This document shows, one piece after another, positions 25,138 to 33,827 of a DNA stretch of 42,452 bases. Position numbers and translations under genes: made by a program. The stretch spans positions 1 to 42,452 of the forward strand of contig CBCTZG010000015.1 of NCBI GenBank assembly GCA_965151315.1, read 5' to 3'. The notes below the pieces were generated by a model. That model ran no database searches and was not told the origin of the DNA. It worked only from the letters and a program-made list of their open reading frames with translations. Origin of the DNA: Avimonoglobus sp965151315. GTDB taxonomy: Bacteria > Bacillota > Clostridia > UBA1381. Numbering within the stretch: the stretch's first letter is position 1; every line of letters begins with the position of its first letter.

Positions 25138-26409
25138 ATGAAGAAAAAGAGTATCATTATTCTGGTTCTCATGGTAATTCTTGCCGTTGTGATGAATTAC
25201 GCGGCCTTCTTCGGGCTGGAGATTCTGGGCGTGAATTACAAAGGTGTACTTAATGATGAAAACTGGGGGATCAGAAAAGGGATCGATTTGGCGGGGGGAT
25301 CGGTAATTTCCTTCCAGGCCAACGCGGAGAACCCAACCGATGAGGAAATGGATGTTGTAACGACCATATTCCAGAGCCGTATGGCAAATGCCGGGTATAC
25401 AGAGGCCCGGGTCAGCAAAGGCGATAACGGGCAGGTGACCGTAGAGATTCCGGCTTTGTTTGATACGGACAGCGCGGCGGAGCTTTTGGGTTCCACAGCG
25501 AAGCTTATGTTTAAAAACGCAGACGGCCAAGACGTATTAGACGGCGCTGTAGATATTAAAGACGCAAAATATGTATATGGCCCCATCGATCAGAATGGCG
25601 CGTCTGTACCCCATGTGCAGATCACGCTGAACAAGGACGGTATTCAGAAATTCGCAACCGCTACGGAAGCAGCGGCGGCTGCCTCCGGCGAAGGGAAGAA
25701 TTACATCACAATTATGATGGATGACAAAGAAATTTCTTCTCCCCGGGTTTCTGAAAAGATTGACAGTGAAACATTTATTATTCAGGGTGACTTTACTGTA
25801 GAAGAGGCCCAGACGCTGGCAAACCAGATTAAATCCGGCGCCCTGCCTTTTGAATTGACAAAAATTTCGCAGGAAACCATCGGGGCTGAGCTGGGAGCGG
25901 ACGCGCTGCCGCTGAGCTTGCTGGCGGCTGGTATTGGTATCCTGCTGATCATGATTTTCATGATCGTAATGTACAGAATCCCGGGTTTGATCGCAGACCT
26001 GGCGCTGGCGTTGTATGTAGGCATTATCGCCCTGGTTCTGGGCTTTGGCCGTGTAAACCTGAGCCTGTCGGGTATCGCGGGTATCATTTTATCCATTGGT
26101 ATGGCTGTGGACGCAAATGTAATCATATTTGAACGTATGAAGGAAGAGCTGAAGCTGGGCAAGACGATCAAAGCGTCGGTAGACGCCGGCTTCTCCAAGG
26201 CGTTTTCCGCGATTCTGGACTCCAACATTACCACAATTATCAGCTGTGTGGTTCTGTACTTGTCCGGTATTGGTACGATCCGCGGATTTGCGGTAACTCT
26301 GGGCTTAGGCGTTATCGTAAGTATGTTTACAGCGATCGTGATCACAAAGATACTTTTAAAACAGTTGGTACAGCTCAATATTAAAAATCGTAAGCTGTTC
26401 TGCAAATGA
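25138..26409 (+). CDS. secD: Protein translocase subunit SecD
   Basis: 423 residues from ATG 25138. The upstream in-frame ATG at 25126 overlaps the AAGGA ribosome binding site and is unlikely to be used. SecD with SecF forms a membrane complex that uses the proton motive force to help pull preproteins through SecYEG. It has one N-terminal membrane helix (~4-26) and an external domain that includes IRKGIDLAGGSVISF, the family's DLxGG signature region. Five membrane helices follow from ~262 to the end, including LIADLALALYVGIIALVLGF and GMAVDANVIIFERMKEE, the conserved DANV motif. It is shorter than E. coli SecD (615), as usual for Clostridia with reduced periplasmic domains. Starts an operon with secF. 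Confidence 0.95.
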   Translation: MKKKSIIILVLMVILAVVMNYAAFFGLEILGVNYKGVLNDENWGIRKGIDLAGGSVISFQANAENPTDEEMDVVTTIFQSRMANAGYTEARVSKGDNGQVTVEIPALFDTDSAAELLGSTAKLMFKNADGQDVLDGAVDIKDAKYVYGPIDQNGASVPHVQITLNKDGIQKFATATEAAAAASGEGKNYITIMMDDKEISSPRVSEKIDSETFIIQGDFTVEEAQTLANQIKSGALPFELTKISQETIGAELGADALPLSLLAAGIGILLIMIFMIVMYRIPGLIADLALALYVGIIALVLGFGRVNLSLSGIAGIILSIGMAVDANVIIFERMKEELKLGKTIKASVDAGFSKAFSAILDSNITTIISCVVLYLSGIGTIRGFAVTLGLGVIVSMFTAIVITKILLKQLVQLNIKNRKLFCK

Positions 26410-26427
26410 TAGGAGGTGCGGATAATA

Positions 26428-27327
26428 ATGAAAACAATGAATGTGACAAGCAATAAAATGAAATTTTTGATTCTTCCGCTGCTGATCATCATTATTGGTA
26501 TTGTGATGTATTTTGTACGGGACGGCTTCAATTTTGATATCGAGTTTATGGGCGGTATCCGTATGCAGGTGGATATGCAGGGAGATTTTGATTATCAGGA
26601 GGTTTCCAATTATTTGGAGGAAAAAACGGGTATAACGCCGATTATTGTGCAGAAAACGGGAGTAGACGGCACGAAAGCGACAATTAAAACACAGCCGATC
26701 GAAGAGTCTAAAAAGGATGAGATCTTCCAGGCGCTGAAAGAAAAGTATAATTTAACTGCGGAAGGCCCAATGTCCGTGAACAGTGCTTCCGCCAGCTTCG
26801 GCAAGCAGGTACAGAGCAAAGCCTATATCTTTACTCTGATTGCGATCATTTGCATCCTGGCGTATATTGCGATCCGGTTTGAATGGCGGTCCGCAATTAT
26901 GGCGGTATTATCCCTGGCGCTGAATATTTTCGTTATGATGGCGGTTTACGCGATCTTCTATACACCGCTGAATACCACGTTTATCGCCGCCATGCTGACG
27001 GTGATCGGATATTCTATTAACAATACGATCGTGGTATTCGACCGGATCCGTGAAAATATGCGGGGCTACAACGCGAAGCGTTCGGGTACTGTTTCTGAGG
27101 TTGTGAACCGGAGTATTACCGAAAGTATGGGCCGGACGATCAACACGACGATTACGACTCTGATCACGATTATTCTTCTGTATATCATTGGCGTGAACGC
27201 GATTAAGGAATTTGCATTCCCGCTGATCATTGGTATAGCCGCCGGTGCGTATAGCTCTATTTTCATCGCCAGCCCATTCTGGGCAGCTTGGAAGGAAGCG
27301 GAGATTGAATCTAAGAAACAGAAATAA
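26428..27327 (+). CDS. secF: Protein translocase subunit SecF
   Basis: 299 residues from ATG 26428, which has AGGAGGTG 9 nt upstream. A longer frame starts at a GTG inside that ribosome binding site and is rejected. The first membrane helix is near 12-30 and is followed by FDIEFMGGIRMQV, the SecF version of the conserved extracytoplasmic motif. Five more helices run from ~130 to 290, with the typical IGYSINNTIVVFDRIREN loop. It partners with SecD encoded 18 nt upstream. A strong terminator follows at 27420-27454, closing a two-gene operon. Confidence 0.95.
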   Translation: MKTMNVTSNKMKFLILPLLIIIIGIVMYFVRDGFNFDIEFMGGIRMQVDMQGDFDYQEVSNYLEEKTGITPIIVQKTGVDGTKATIKTQPIEESKKDEIFQALKEKYNLTAEGPMSVNSASASFGKQVQSKAYIFTLIAIICILAYIAIRFEWRSAIMAVLSLALNIFVMMAVYAIFYTPLNTTFIAAMLTVIGYSINNTIVVFDRIRENMRGYNAKRSGTVSEVVNRSITESMGRTINTTITTLITIILLYIIGVNAIKEFAFPLIIGIAAGAYSSIFIASPFWAAWKEAEIESKKQK

Positions 27328-27419
27328 GTGAAAGAATCATGTATTGAACCGTGTTAAATTGTGCGGACAGTATAAAAAGACCAGCCTATGATAAGCATTA
27401 ACTTTTAAGAAATGCGTAT

Positions 27420-27454
27420 ACTGACTTCGTTTTTCCAACGGAGTCAGTTTTTTT
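27420..27454 (+). terminator. Intrinsic terminator of secD-secF
   Basis: ACTGACTTCGT (27420-27430) pairs with ACGGAGTCAGT (27438-27448), with one G-U pair, and a run of seven T follows. Confidence 0.9.
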
Positions 27455-27498
27455 GTGTAATAATCCCAAACGCGTTAACCGCTAGGCTTTCGCTATAC

Positions 27499-27530
27499 AA
27501 AAAAGGCAGCCGCGCATAAGCGCAGCTGCC
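27499..27530 (-). terminator. Intrinsic terminator of pnp
   Basis: On the minus strand GGCAGCTGCGC, loop TTAT, GCGCGGCTGCC, then six T (plus-strand A-run 27499-27504). Eleven pairs with one G-U. It lies ~80 nt past the pnp stop. Confidence 0.9.
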
Positions 27531-27607
27531 TGCAATAGGCAATGCCGGTGTTAAACTTCAGCCGCCCGTTTGGAGAGGTTAAGCCTGTAATCGTTTCCGG
27601 ACAAAGC

Positions 27608-29743
27608 TTATTGATCTATCGATTCTGCCGTACGCTTTTCCCGGTGATGATCTTCGCGGGGCTCCCTTGGGATTAGATCCTTGTGAGAAAGGCTGATTTT
27701 CCCTGTTTTGGGATCAATGTCCATGACCTTAACCTTTAATGTGTCTCCCACATTAACAACGTCCTCCACCTTTTCTACCCGTTTATGGGCCAGTTTGGAA
27801 ATATGGCACAAACCGTCCTTGCCGGGCAGAATTTCCACAAAAGCGCCGAATTGGGTAATGGTCTTGACAACGCCTTCGTAAATCTCGCCAATTTCCGGCT
27901 CCTTGACGATCAGCTCGATTGCTGCCCGGGCAGCATCACCCGCATCCTGAGTTACCGCGAAAATATGAATAGTACCGTCGTCCTCAATATCGATTTTCGC
28001 GCCGGTGTCCGCGACGATCTTTTGGATTACCTCGCCGCCCTTGCCAATCACTTCACGGATCTTATCCGGGTTGATATGCATTGTGCTGACCTTCGGCGCA
28101 TAGGGGGACAAATGATCCCGGACGGCAGGGATTGCCTTTAAGAGTACGTTGTCAATAATATAGCATCTCGCGTCGCGGGTCTTGTTTAGGGCTTCTTCGA
28201 TAACTTCATACGGCAGGCCGTCATTCTTGATGTCTACCTGAATAGAAGTGATCCCCTTCTTTGTCCCTGCAACCTTAAAATCCATTTCGCCATAGAAGTC
28301 CTCCAAGCCTTGGATATCTACCATCGTGGTAAAGCCCTGATCTGTCGTGATCAGGCCACAGGAAATCCCGGCAACCGGCGCTTTAATGGGTACACCCGCC
28401 GCCATTAAAGCCAGGGTGGAACCGCAGACACTGCCTTGGGAGGTGGAGCCATTGGAGCTTAACACCTCAGAAACAGTCCGGATGGCGTAGGGGAATTCAT
28501 CCTCGGAAGGCAGTACCGGGACTAAGGAACGCTCCGCTAAGGCGCCGTGGCCGATTTCCCGGCGGCCGGGGCCTCTGGAGGGCCGGGTCTCGCCTACGGA
28601 GTAGGAGGGGAAGTTATAGTGATGCATGTACCGTTTTGATTCTTCCTCATCAATCCCGTCCAGCCGCTGCATTTCAGCTAAGGGCGCCAGGGTAGCCACT
28701 GTCAGGACTTGAGTCTGCCCGCGGGTGAACAGGCCGGAACCATGTGCCCGGGGCAAAAGATCCACCTCGGCGGATAGCGGACGGATCTCGTCTAAGCCCC
28801 GGCCGTCTACGCGGCGGCCCTCAAATAGCCAGGCCCGCACGATTTCCTTTTGCATCTTATATAAAATTTCGCCGACTTCATCCTCCACCGTAGGAAATTC
28901 TTCCGAAAGGGCCGCGATGATCTCGTCGGTAACCACGCCTAAACGCTCGTCCCGGATGTTTTTATCATCCGTATCCAGCGCGTACTGGATCTTTTCGTAG
29001 GACATAGCCTTGATGGCGTCCCATAAATCCTGATTTAAGGTATGGGCTTCGTAGGTGAATTTTTCTTTGCCGATCTCAGCGGCAATACCGCTGATAAATT
29101 CACACAGCCGGATGATTTCCTGATGCGCAAATTTCAAGCCTTCCAGCATAACCTGGTTTTCCACCTCGTTGGCGGCGGCCTCAATCATGACGATTTTTTG
29201 CTTTGTACCGGCCACCGTGACCAGCATCTGAGATTTTTCCCGCTGGGCGACCGTGGGGTTGATGACATACTCGCCGTCAACCAGTCCAAGCCAAACGCCG
29301 CCAATGGGACCATTCCAGGGGATATCCGAAATGGATAAAGCGATGGAGGTGCCGATCATAGCCGCGACCTCCGGGGGGTTGTCCTGCTCAACGGAAAGCA
29401 CTGTAGCTACGACGGTCACGTCGTTGCGCAGGTCAGACGGGAACAGCGGCCGGATGGGCCGGTCAATCACACGGCTGGTCAGAATGGCTTTTTCCGATGG
29501 TTTGCCCTCCCGTTTGATATAGCCGCCGGGGATTTTTCCTACGGAATACAGCTTTTCCTCGTAATCTACACTCAAGGGAAAGAAATCAATCCCTTCCCGA
29601 GGGGTGCGGGAGGCGGTAACGTTGACCATGACCACTGTGTCGCCGTAGCGGACCAGACAGTGGCCGTTGGCCAGCATGGCCATTTTTCCGGTTTCGATGA
29701 CCAGCGGTCTGCCGGCCAGCGTTGTTTCAAAAATTTTTAACAT
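27608..29743 (-). CDS. pnp: Polyribonucleotide nucleotidyltransferase (PNPase)
   Basis: 711 residues, the usual length. PNPase degrades RNA 3' to 5' by phosphorolysis and can add tails, mainly in mRNA turnover. Two RNase PH domains are visible: the first begins with ETGKMAMLANGHCLVRYGDT, and the second includes RGQTQVLTVATLAPL, FPSYSVGETRPSRGPGRREI and FPYAIRTVSEVLSSNGS. An all-alpha linker lies between them. The KH domain has IREVIGKGGEVIQKI with its GxGG loop, and the S1 domain has GVVKTITQFGAFVEIL. The short acidic/basic tail is normal. The ribosome binding site AAAGGAG precedes the ATG at 29743. It is downstream of rpsO, the classic bacterial order. Confidence 0.97.
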   Translation of the reverse strand: MLKIFETTLAGRPLVIETGKMAMLANGHCLVRYGDTVVMVNVTASRTPREGIDFFPLSVDYEEKLYSVGKIPGGYIKREGKPSEKAILTSRVIDRPIRPLFPSDLRNDVTVVATVLSVEQDNPPEVAAMIGTSIALSISDIPWNGPIGGVWLGLVDGEYVINPTVAQREKSQMLVTVAGTKQKIVMIEAAANEVENQVMLEGLKFAHQEIIRLCEFISGIAAEIGKEKFTYEAHTLNQDLWDAIKAMSYEKIQYALDTDDKNIRDERLGVVTDEIIAALSEEFPTVEDEVGEILYKMQKEIVRAWLFEGRRVDGRGLDEIRPLSAEVDLLPRAHGSGLFTRGQTQVLTVATLAPLAEMQRLDGIDEEESKRYMHHYNFPSYSVGETRPSRGPGRREIGHGALAERSLVPVLPSEDEFPYAIRTVSEVLSSNGSTSQGSVCGSTLALMAAGVPIKAPVAGISCGLITTDQGFTTMVDIQGLEDFYGEMDFKVAGTKKGITSIQVDIKNDGLPYEVIEEALNKTRDARCYIIDNVLLKAIPAVRDHLSPYAPKVSTMHINPDKIREVIGKGGEVIQKIVADTGAKIDIEDDGTIHIFAVTQDAGDAARAAIELIVKEPEIGEIYEGVVKTITQFGAFVEILPGKDGLCHISKLAHKRVEKVEDVVNVGDTLKVKVMDIDPKTGKISLSHKDLIPREPREDHHREKRTAESIDQ

Positions 29744-29922
29744 ATCGCATTCGCTCCTTTTGGATTTTTAGGGAGCAATAATTTATTTTAGCAGATAGGC
29801 ACAAAACCCCAAAGCTGTGAGATCTTCTGCTTATTTGCTAACCTAAAAAATTGCTCCGCAGTATATTTTCAATTGCGCAAAGCCTTGCTTTATTTAGGAC
29901 GTCACAGGCATATAAACATAAA

Positions 29923-29956
29923 GACAAGCGGAAGCCCCGAAAGGAATCCGCTTGCC
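29923..29956 (-). terminator. Hairpin in the rpsO-pnp spacer
   Basis: CAAGCGGA and TCCGCTTG (plus-strand 29925-29932 and 29947-29954) form an 8-bp stem that extends by a G-U and a G-C pair on the minus strand. It starts 9 nt after the rpsO stop. The following U-richness is weak, so it could be a partial terminator or a processing site between rpsO and pnp. Confidence 0.5.
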
Positions 29957-29964
29957 TATATCGC

Positions 29965-30231
29965 TTATTTTCTCAGTCCTAATTTAGCAACCAGAGCACG
30001 GTATCTTTCGATATCCTGGCTCTTCAGGTAGTTTAACAGGCTTCTTCTTTTTCCGACCATCATCAGAAGTCCCCGGCGGGAGTGGTGGTCTTTTTTGTGC
30101 AGATTCAGATGCTCATTGTTCAAATGATTGATCCGTTCTGTCAAAAGCGCGATCTGCACCTCCGGCGAACCAGTGTCGCCCTCATGGGTCGCGTAAGCCG
30201 CGATCAGCTCCTGTTTCCGTTCCTTTGTCAT
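29965..30231 (-). CDS. rpsO: 30S ribosomal protein S15
   Basis: 88 residues from ATG 30231, which has AGGAGGTG upstream. The frame could begin at a GTG within that site, but this is unlikely. S15 binds 16S rRNA early in 30S assembly. The sequence has the conserved TGSPEVQIALLTERINHLN and HHSRRGLLMMVGKRRSLLNY segments. It is followed by pnp on the same strand and preceded by rpmE. In many bacteria S15 represses its own mRNA. The 113-nt leader here may allow this, but no specific fold was identified. Confidence 0.97.
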   Translation of the reverse strand: MTKERKQELIAAYATHEGDTGSPEVQIALLTERINHLNNEHLNLHKKDHHSRRGLLMMVGKRRSLLNYLKSQDIERYRALVAKLGLRK

Positions 30232-30344
30232 TGCTTTCACCTCCTATAGTCATGATCCCCGGACAGCTGAGAAACCGTTGGTGATTCGGTTATCTAAGCA
30301 ATCGGTTCAATGGTTTTCCATGTTGAATAAGCACACAAACAATA

Positions 30345-30548
30345 TTATTTGTTTCTGTTGAAACGCTTGTTGAATTTCTCAACACGGCCGCCTGTGTCTA
30401 CAAGCTTCTGCTTGCCTGTAAAGAACGGGTGGCATTTGGAACAGATTTCCACCTGGATGTTTTCTTTGGTGGAACCGGTTTCAATGATTTCGCCACAGGC
30501 ACATTTGATTGTTGTTTGCTTATAATCGGGATGAATACCTTCTTTCAT
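30345..30548 (-). CDS. rpmE: 50S ribosomal protein L31
   Basis: 67 residues, of the zinc-binding type: Cys residues in KCACGE and ICSKCHPF form the expected metal site. It starts MKEGIHPDYKQ, typical for L31. The ribosome binding site AAGGAGG lies upstream of ATG 30548, and a strong promoter lies ~50 nt further upstream. Zinc-type L31 can be swapped for a Cys-less paralogue in zinc-poor conditions in some bacteria. No such paralogue is in the window. Confidence 0.97.
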   Translation of the reverse strand: MKEGIHPDYKQTTIKCACGEIIETGSTKENIQVEICSKCHPFFTGKQKLVDTGGRVEKFNKRFNRNK

Positions 30549-30595
30549 GGACTTTCCCTCCTTATAAGTTTTTCAGCCTATACAGGCCAATCATT

Positions 30596-30624
30596 ATTAT
30601 ACCACGAATAGAACAAAAAAGCAA
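30596..30624 (-). promoter_or_regulatory. Sigma-A promoter for rpmE
   Basis: Minus strand: TTGCTT (30624-30619), 17-nt spacer, TATAAT (30601-30596). Start expected near 30589, about 40 nt before rpmE. It may also feed rpsO-pnp, as no strong terminator lies between. Confidence 0.8.
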
Positions 30625-30684
30625 GTTTTTTTATGGAAATTTAAATGCAGAATATTTATATTGTCAAATCAGAAATCCAGTGGT

Positions 30685-31155
30685 TTATGATTTGGTAATT
30701 GTTGACAGAATAAGCTTTACGATTAGGCTGCATATTAGCGATGGAATAAATGCAAGTAAAAAAGAAAATAAGACAGCCACCCAGTTAGCCACGCCATCGC
30801 TTAAAAAACCAATATGTGATATATCAATAATGGCTATAAATATAGTTTCAAAAATAATATTTATTATGTAGACAAGCGTAAATGGTATCTGTTTATTTAT
30901 AATTTTTCCTAAAACACCAAAAAATGCCGTACCGATAACAATAGCAATGACATACATAAACATAAGAAAATGTACGGATTCCTTAACTGATATGTCGGAA
31001 ACATGCTTTAGATTGACAAAGATAACCGGCCAGATTATCAGTACGCTAATTAACAGAATTCCGCCGATTGCAGCAAAAAAACATCCGCATCCTGGTTCTT
31101 CTGGTTTCAGCTTCCCTATTTCTTTACCCAACTCATCGAATATGTTAAACTTCAT
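30685..31155 (-). CDS. Small integral membrane protein of unknown function
   Basis: 156 residues; not recognised. After a ~25-residue cytoplasmic start with PGCGCFF, four membrane helices are predicted by eye (about 26-48, 64-86, 88-112, 126-150). A good ribosome binding site (GGAGGT, 7 nt before ATG) supports expression. Base composition is clearly more AT-rich than the flanking ribosomal and alarmone genes, with many AAA, ATA and TTT codons, suggesting recent acquisition. A candidate promoter with a palindromic operator lies ~370 nt upstream (31521-31550). It is not obviously part of any operon. Confidence 0.7.
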   Translation of the reverse strand: MKFNIFDELGKEIGKLKPEEPGCGCFFAAIGGILLISVLIIWPVIFVNLKHVSDISVKESVHFLMFMYVIAIVIGTAFFGVLGKIINKQIPFTLVYIINIIFETIFIAIIDISHIGFLSDGVANWVAVLFSFLLAFIPSLICSLIVKLILSTITKS

Positions 31156-31649
31156 TATTGTACCTCCGTATTATTTAATATTTTATGTGATAGTTTGTCC
31201 GTAAATTGCGTACACATTTTAGAGGATCTTGTCTGTCAATAAAGGGCCAATTTGAAATCTTATGATGTATCTATTTTGTATTTTTCAAGTCCAGACTTAC
31301 CTTCTTTTTTTGTATTTTAAGTAAATAGTTTTTTAGAATAGATCCAAAATAAAAATTGTGAAAACAACCGAAATCCACACACCCAAAAATGCACAACTTC
31401 GATTGTTACCACACAATTTCAACATTCAAGTCAACATTTTAATGACCTTCAAATATAACGCACATTTTACTCAAATAAAAATGTCCACCAAAATGCTGAA
31501 AAATATTCAATTGTATTGTTAGTATAGCATATGCCGGCATATTTGTCCAATTATTTTATGAAAAAAATAAAAATATTTCAAAAAAAGTGATACAGGGACT
31601 TGCAATGCGGGTAAATATAGTATAGAGTATGGATGGAGGGAGAAAAATT
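31156..31649. other. AT-rich intergenic region between the membrane protein and relQ
   Basis: About 490 nt with no convincing gene. It holds one good minus-strand promoter with an internal palindrome (31521-31550). Sequence near 31600-31626 (TTGCAA, TATAGA, only 15 nt apart) could be a weak relQ promoter. The rest is low-complexity A/T and C/A-rich sequence with no repeat that I could align. Confidence 0.6.
31521..31550 (-). promoter_or_regulatory. Minus-strand promoter with 14-bp palindrome in its spacer
   Basis: Minus strand TTGGAC (31550-31545), 18-nt spacer, TATACT (31526-31521). The spacer contains the perfect palindrome ATATGCCGGCATAT (31529-31542), a classic operator placement for a dimeric repressor. 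The first gene downstream is the AT-rich membrane-protein gene. Confidence 0.55.
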
Positions 31650-32273
31650 ATGCGGATCGAGGATATGAATACGAAAGATTACCGGGTGGCAATGGTGCTT
31701 TATTCCAGCGCCCTGAAAATCGTCACAGCCAAGCTGGAGGTCATCAATGAGGAATTTTATCTCCGGCGCAGACAGACACCCTTTGAATACATTAAATCCA
31801 GACTAAAAACGGCGGACAGCATCGCCCAGAAGCTGATCCGGCGGGGGTATGAGCCCACGCTGGAAAATGCGCGGCAGTTGATTGATGATATTGCCGGCAT
31901 ACGGATCATCTGCGCCTTTACCGACGATATTTACCGGGTGGCGGAGATTATCGAATCCCAGCTGGAAATCAGTGTACTGAAGGTGAAGGACTATATCAAA
32001 AATCCAAAGCCCAATGGCTACCGCAGCTTTCACATGATCATCCAGGTGCCGGTGACATTGATCGATACGGTAGAAAACGTGCGCTTAGAAATCCAGATCC
32101 GCACAATCGCTATGGATTTTTGGGCGAGCCTGGAGCATAAAATGAAGTACAAATTTGATAAAGAGATCCCGGACGACTTGACCGCGGAGTTAAAGGACTG
32201 CGCGGAGATTGTGGCTTCCCTGGACGAAAAAATGCTGACGCTGAATAAAGAGATTGACAAGTATAAAATTTAA
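31650..32273 (+). CDS. relQ: Small alarmone synthetase, RelQ/YjbM type (GTP pyrophosphokinase)
   Basis: 207 residues from ATG 31650, chosen for GGAGGGAG 7 nt upstream. It makes (p)ppGpp from ATP and GDP/GTP. The RelA/SpoT synthetase domain fills the protein: RLKTADSIAQKLIRRGYE, DDIAGIRIICAFTDDIY, VKDYIKNPKPNGYRSFHM and EIQIRTIAMDFWASLEHK are the conserved segments. No HD hydrolase, TGS or ACT domain is present, which marks a single-domain synthetase. It stands alone on its strand and ends in a bidirectional terminator that overlaps the stop codon. The RelP paralogue group is an alternative, but the length and sequence fit RelQ better. Confidence 0.9.
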   Translation: MRIEDMNTKDYRVAMVLYSSALKIVTAKLEVINEEFYLRRRQTPFEYIKSRLKTADSIAQKLIRRGYEPTLENARQLIDDIAGIRIICAFTDDIYRVAEIIESQLEISVLKVKDYIKNPKPNGYRSFHMIIQVPVTLIDTVENVRLEIQIRTIAMDFWASLEHKMKYKFDKEIPDDLTAELKDCAEIVASLDEKMLTLNKEIDKYKI

Positions 32274-32293
32274 GGGCGCGAATGCGCCCTTTT
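32272..32293. terminator. Compact bidirectional terminator between relQ and MFS gene
   Basis: AAGGGCGC, GAAT, GCGCCCTT (32272-32291) followed by TT. The first bases are the relQ TAA stop. On the minus strand the same stem is followed by AAATTTTA, so it can also stop the convergent transporter gene. Confidence 0.75.
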
Positions 32294-33531
32294 CATATTC
32301 CTTTTTTCTTCTGCCGGGACAGGATCCAAAGGCATACCAGGATGGTTACCGGGAACAGGACGCCAAGGAACAAGCCGGCCCGCAGGCTGGTCTGTTCAGC
32401 CGCCAGCCCATTGGCGGCGCCCCAGGCCATCAGTCCTGGGATATTTTCCGACAAATCGGAGACGATCCCGGCAAGCCAGGGCCCGATGGAGCAGCCAATA
32501 TCCCCGAATAAGGCCAGCATGGCGAACATGGCCGTGCCCCCGGCCGGGAACGTGGCAGAGGACAGGGACAGGACCCCGGGCCAGAACAGACTGACGGAAA
32601 GGCCGGTCAGGGCGCAGGCCGCTAGGGACAGAATAGGATTGGGGGAAAACACCGCCGTGGCGTAGCAGGCGATGCATAAAACTGCGCAGGCCGCCAGGGC
32701 AACCCGTAAATTGATCCGCTGGCCGAATATACCGTAGAGCGTACGGCCGATCCCCATGAAAAAGGCGAACAGGCAAGGCCCTAAAAGATCTCCCATAAAT
32801 TTGGAAACATGCAGCCCTTTCTGGGCAAACAAAGAAGCCCACTGGGACATGGCCAGCTCTGCCGCCCCGCCGCAGATCATCAGAATCAGGGCCACAATAA
32901 ACAGTTTCTGTGCAAAAAGCTTTGAAAACGGCGCATGATGCTCCGCGGACAGGGAATCCGGCAGAGGAACGGTGGAAAAGTTGAACATATTGAAAAATGG
33001 TACAATTGCCCAGACGATGGGCAGCCAAAACCAGATTTCATTTCCGAACAGCTTCAGGGCCAGGGTAGACAACAGCACAACGCCCATTTGCCCCCAGCAG
33101 TAGAAGGAATGGAGCAGGCTCATGCTGCCCGCTTTATTATCCGCCGGCAGGGCGTCTACGATGGGGCTGACCATGACCTCCAAAAGCCCGCTGCCGAACC
33201 CGTAGAGGATCACGGAGATCAAAAGCCCGGCGTAGGCGCTTGGCAGGACCACCGGCAGGACGCCCAGGCAGACAAGCCCCAAAGTGCTGGAAAAATGGGC
33301 TAACAAGGCGGCCCGGCGGTAGCCCAGCTTGTCCACATACCGGACAGCCAGCAGGTCTGTGAGCAGCTGGACGCCGAAGTTCACAAAAATCAGCTGGGCA
33401 ATTAACGTCAGGGACAGGCCAAACTGGTCCTGGAAAATGACAAATAAAATCGGCGCTAAATTTACGCTGATCGCTTGGGTAATGTATGCAATAAAGCAAG
33501 CGGTTTTTGTGTCCTTGTATGTACGTTTCAT
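32293..33531 (-). CDS. Major facilitator superfamily transporter
   Basis: 412 residues with about 12 hydrophobic helices. An MFS loop motif is visible between helices 2 and 3 (DLLAVRYVDKLGYRRAAL) and a central loop near VPLPDSLSAEHHAPF. Helix 5 has the glycine-rich LYGFGSGLLEVMVSPIVDAL, and the overall pattern resembles FucP-like or related sugar permeases. The substrate is not assignable. The ribosome binding site AGGAGAG lies 6 nt before ATG 33531, and a strong promoter lies at 33593-33565. It is monocistronic and convergent with relQ. Confidence 0.85.
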   Translation of the reverse strand: MKRTYKDTKTACFIAYITQAISVNLAPILFVIFQDQFGLSLTLIAQLIFVNFGVQLLTDLLAVRYVDKLGYRRAALLAHFSSTLGLVCLGVLPVVLPSAYAGLLISVILYGFGSGLLEVMVSPIVDALPADNKAGSMSLLHSFYCWGQMGVVLLSTLALKLFGNEIWFWLPIVWAIVPFFNMFNFSTVPLPDSLSAEHHAPFSKLFAQKLFIVALILMICGGAAELAMSQWASLFAQKGLHVSKFMGDLLGPCLFAFFMGIGRTLYGIFGQRINLRVALAACAVLCIACYATAVFSPNPILSLAACALTGLSVSLFWPGVLSLSSATFPAGGTAMFAMLALFGDIGCSIGPWLAGIVSDLSENIPGLMAWGAANGLAAEQTSLRAGLFLGVLFPVTILVCLWILSRQKKKGI

Positions 33532-33564
33532 GGGTTTCTCTCCTTTAGCAGTTTAAACGAGAGC

Positions 33565-33593
33565 ATTATACCATTGTTTGTTTTGAAATGCAA
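33565..33593 (-). promoter_or_regulatory. Sigma-A promoter for the MFS gene
   Basis: Minus strand TTGCAT (33593-33588), 17-nt spacer, TATAAT (33570-33565). Expected start near 33558, 26 nt before the ATG. Confidence 0.8.
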
Positions 33594-33786
33594 GAAATTT
33601 TCTCAATTCGCCGCCTTGTTTCTATTTTTGTATAGAAGAACGAAAAAGACAGGAAAATTTTGTGCAGTATTTTTGAATCGTGGATACCAGGCAGGATCCT
33701 AAAAAAATAATAAAGTGGGAGAGCAGTGCGGGGCATGGAATTGAGAAATTAAAAATTTACGTCCGGGGAACGTAGCACATAATTTT

Positions 33787-33817
33787 CTCCTTATGCGTAC
33801 TATGACTAATAAGGAGG
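33787..33817 (+). promoter_or_regulatory. Hairpin covering the zupT ribosome binding site
   Basis: CTCCTTAT (33787-33794) is the exact complement of ATAAGGAG (33809-33816), with a 14-nt loop. The right arm contains the AAGGAGG ribosome binding site. Folding would block ribosome access, so this leader may control translation of the metal transporter. No -35/-10 pair for zupT was convincing in 33600-33780. Confidence 0.5.
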
Positions 33818-33827
33818 TTTAAATAAC

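Noticed and set aside
31600..31626. Possible relQ promoter
   Set aside because: TTGCAA and TATAGA are only 15 nt apart, and other pairings are worse. It is mentioned in the intergenic entry but not called.
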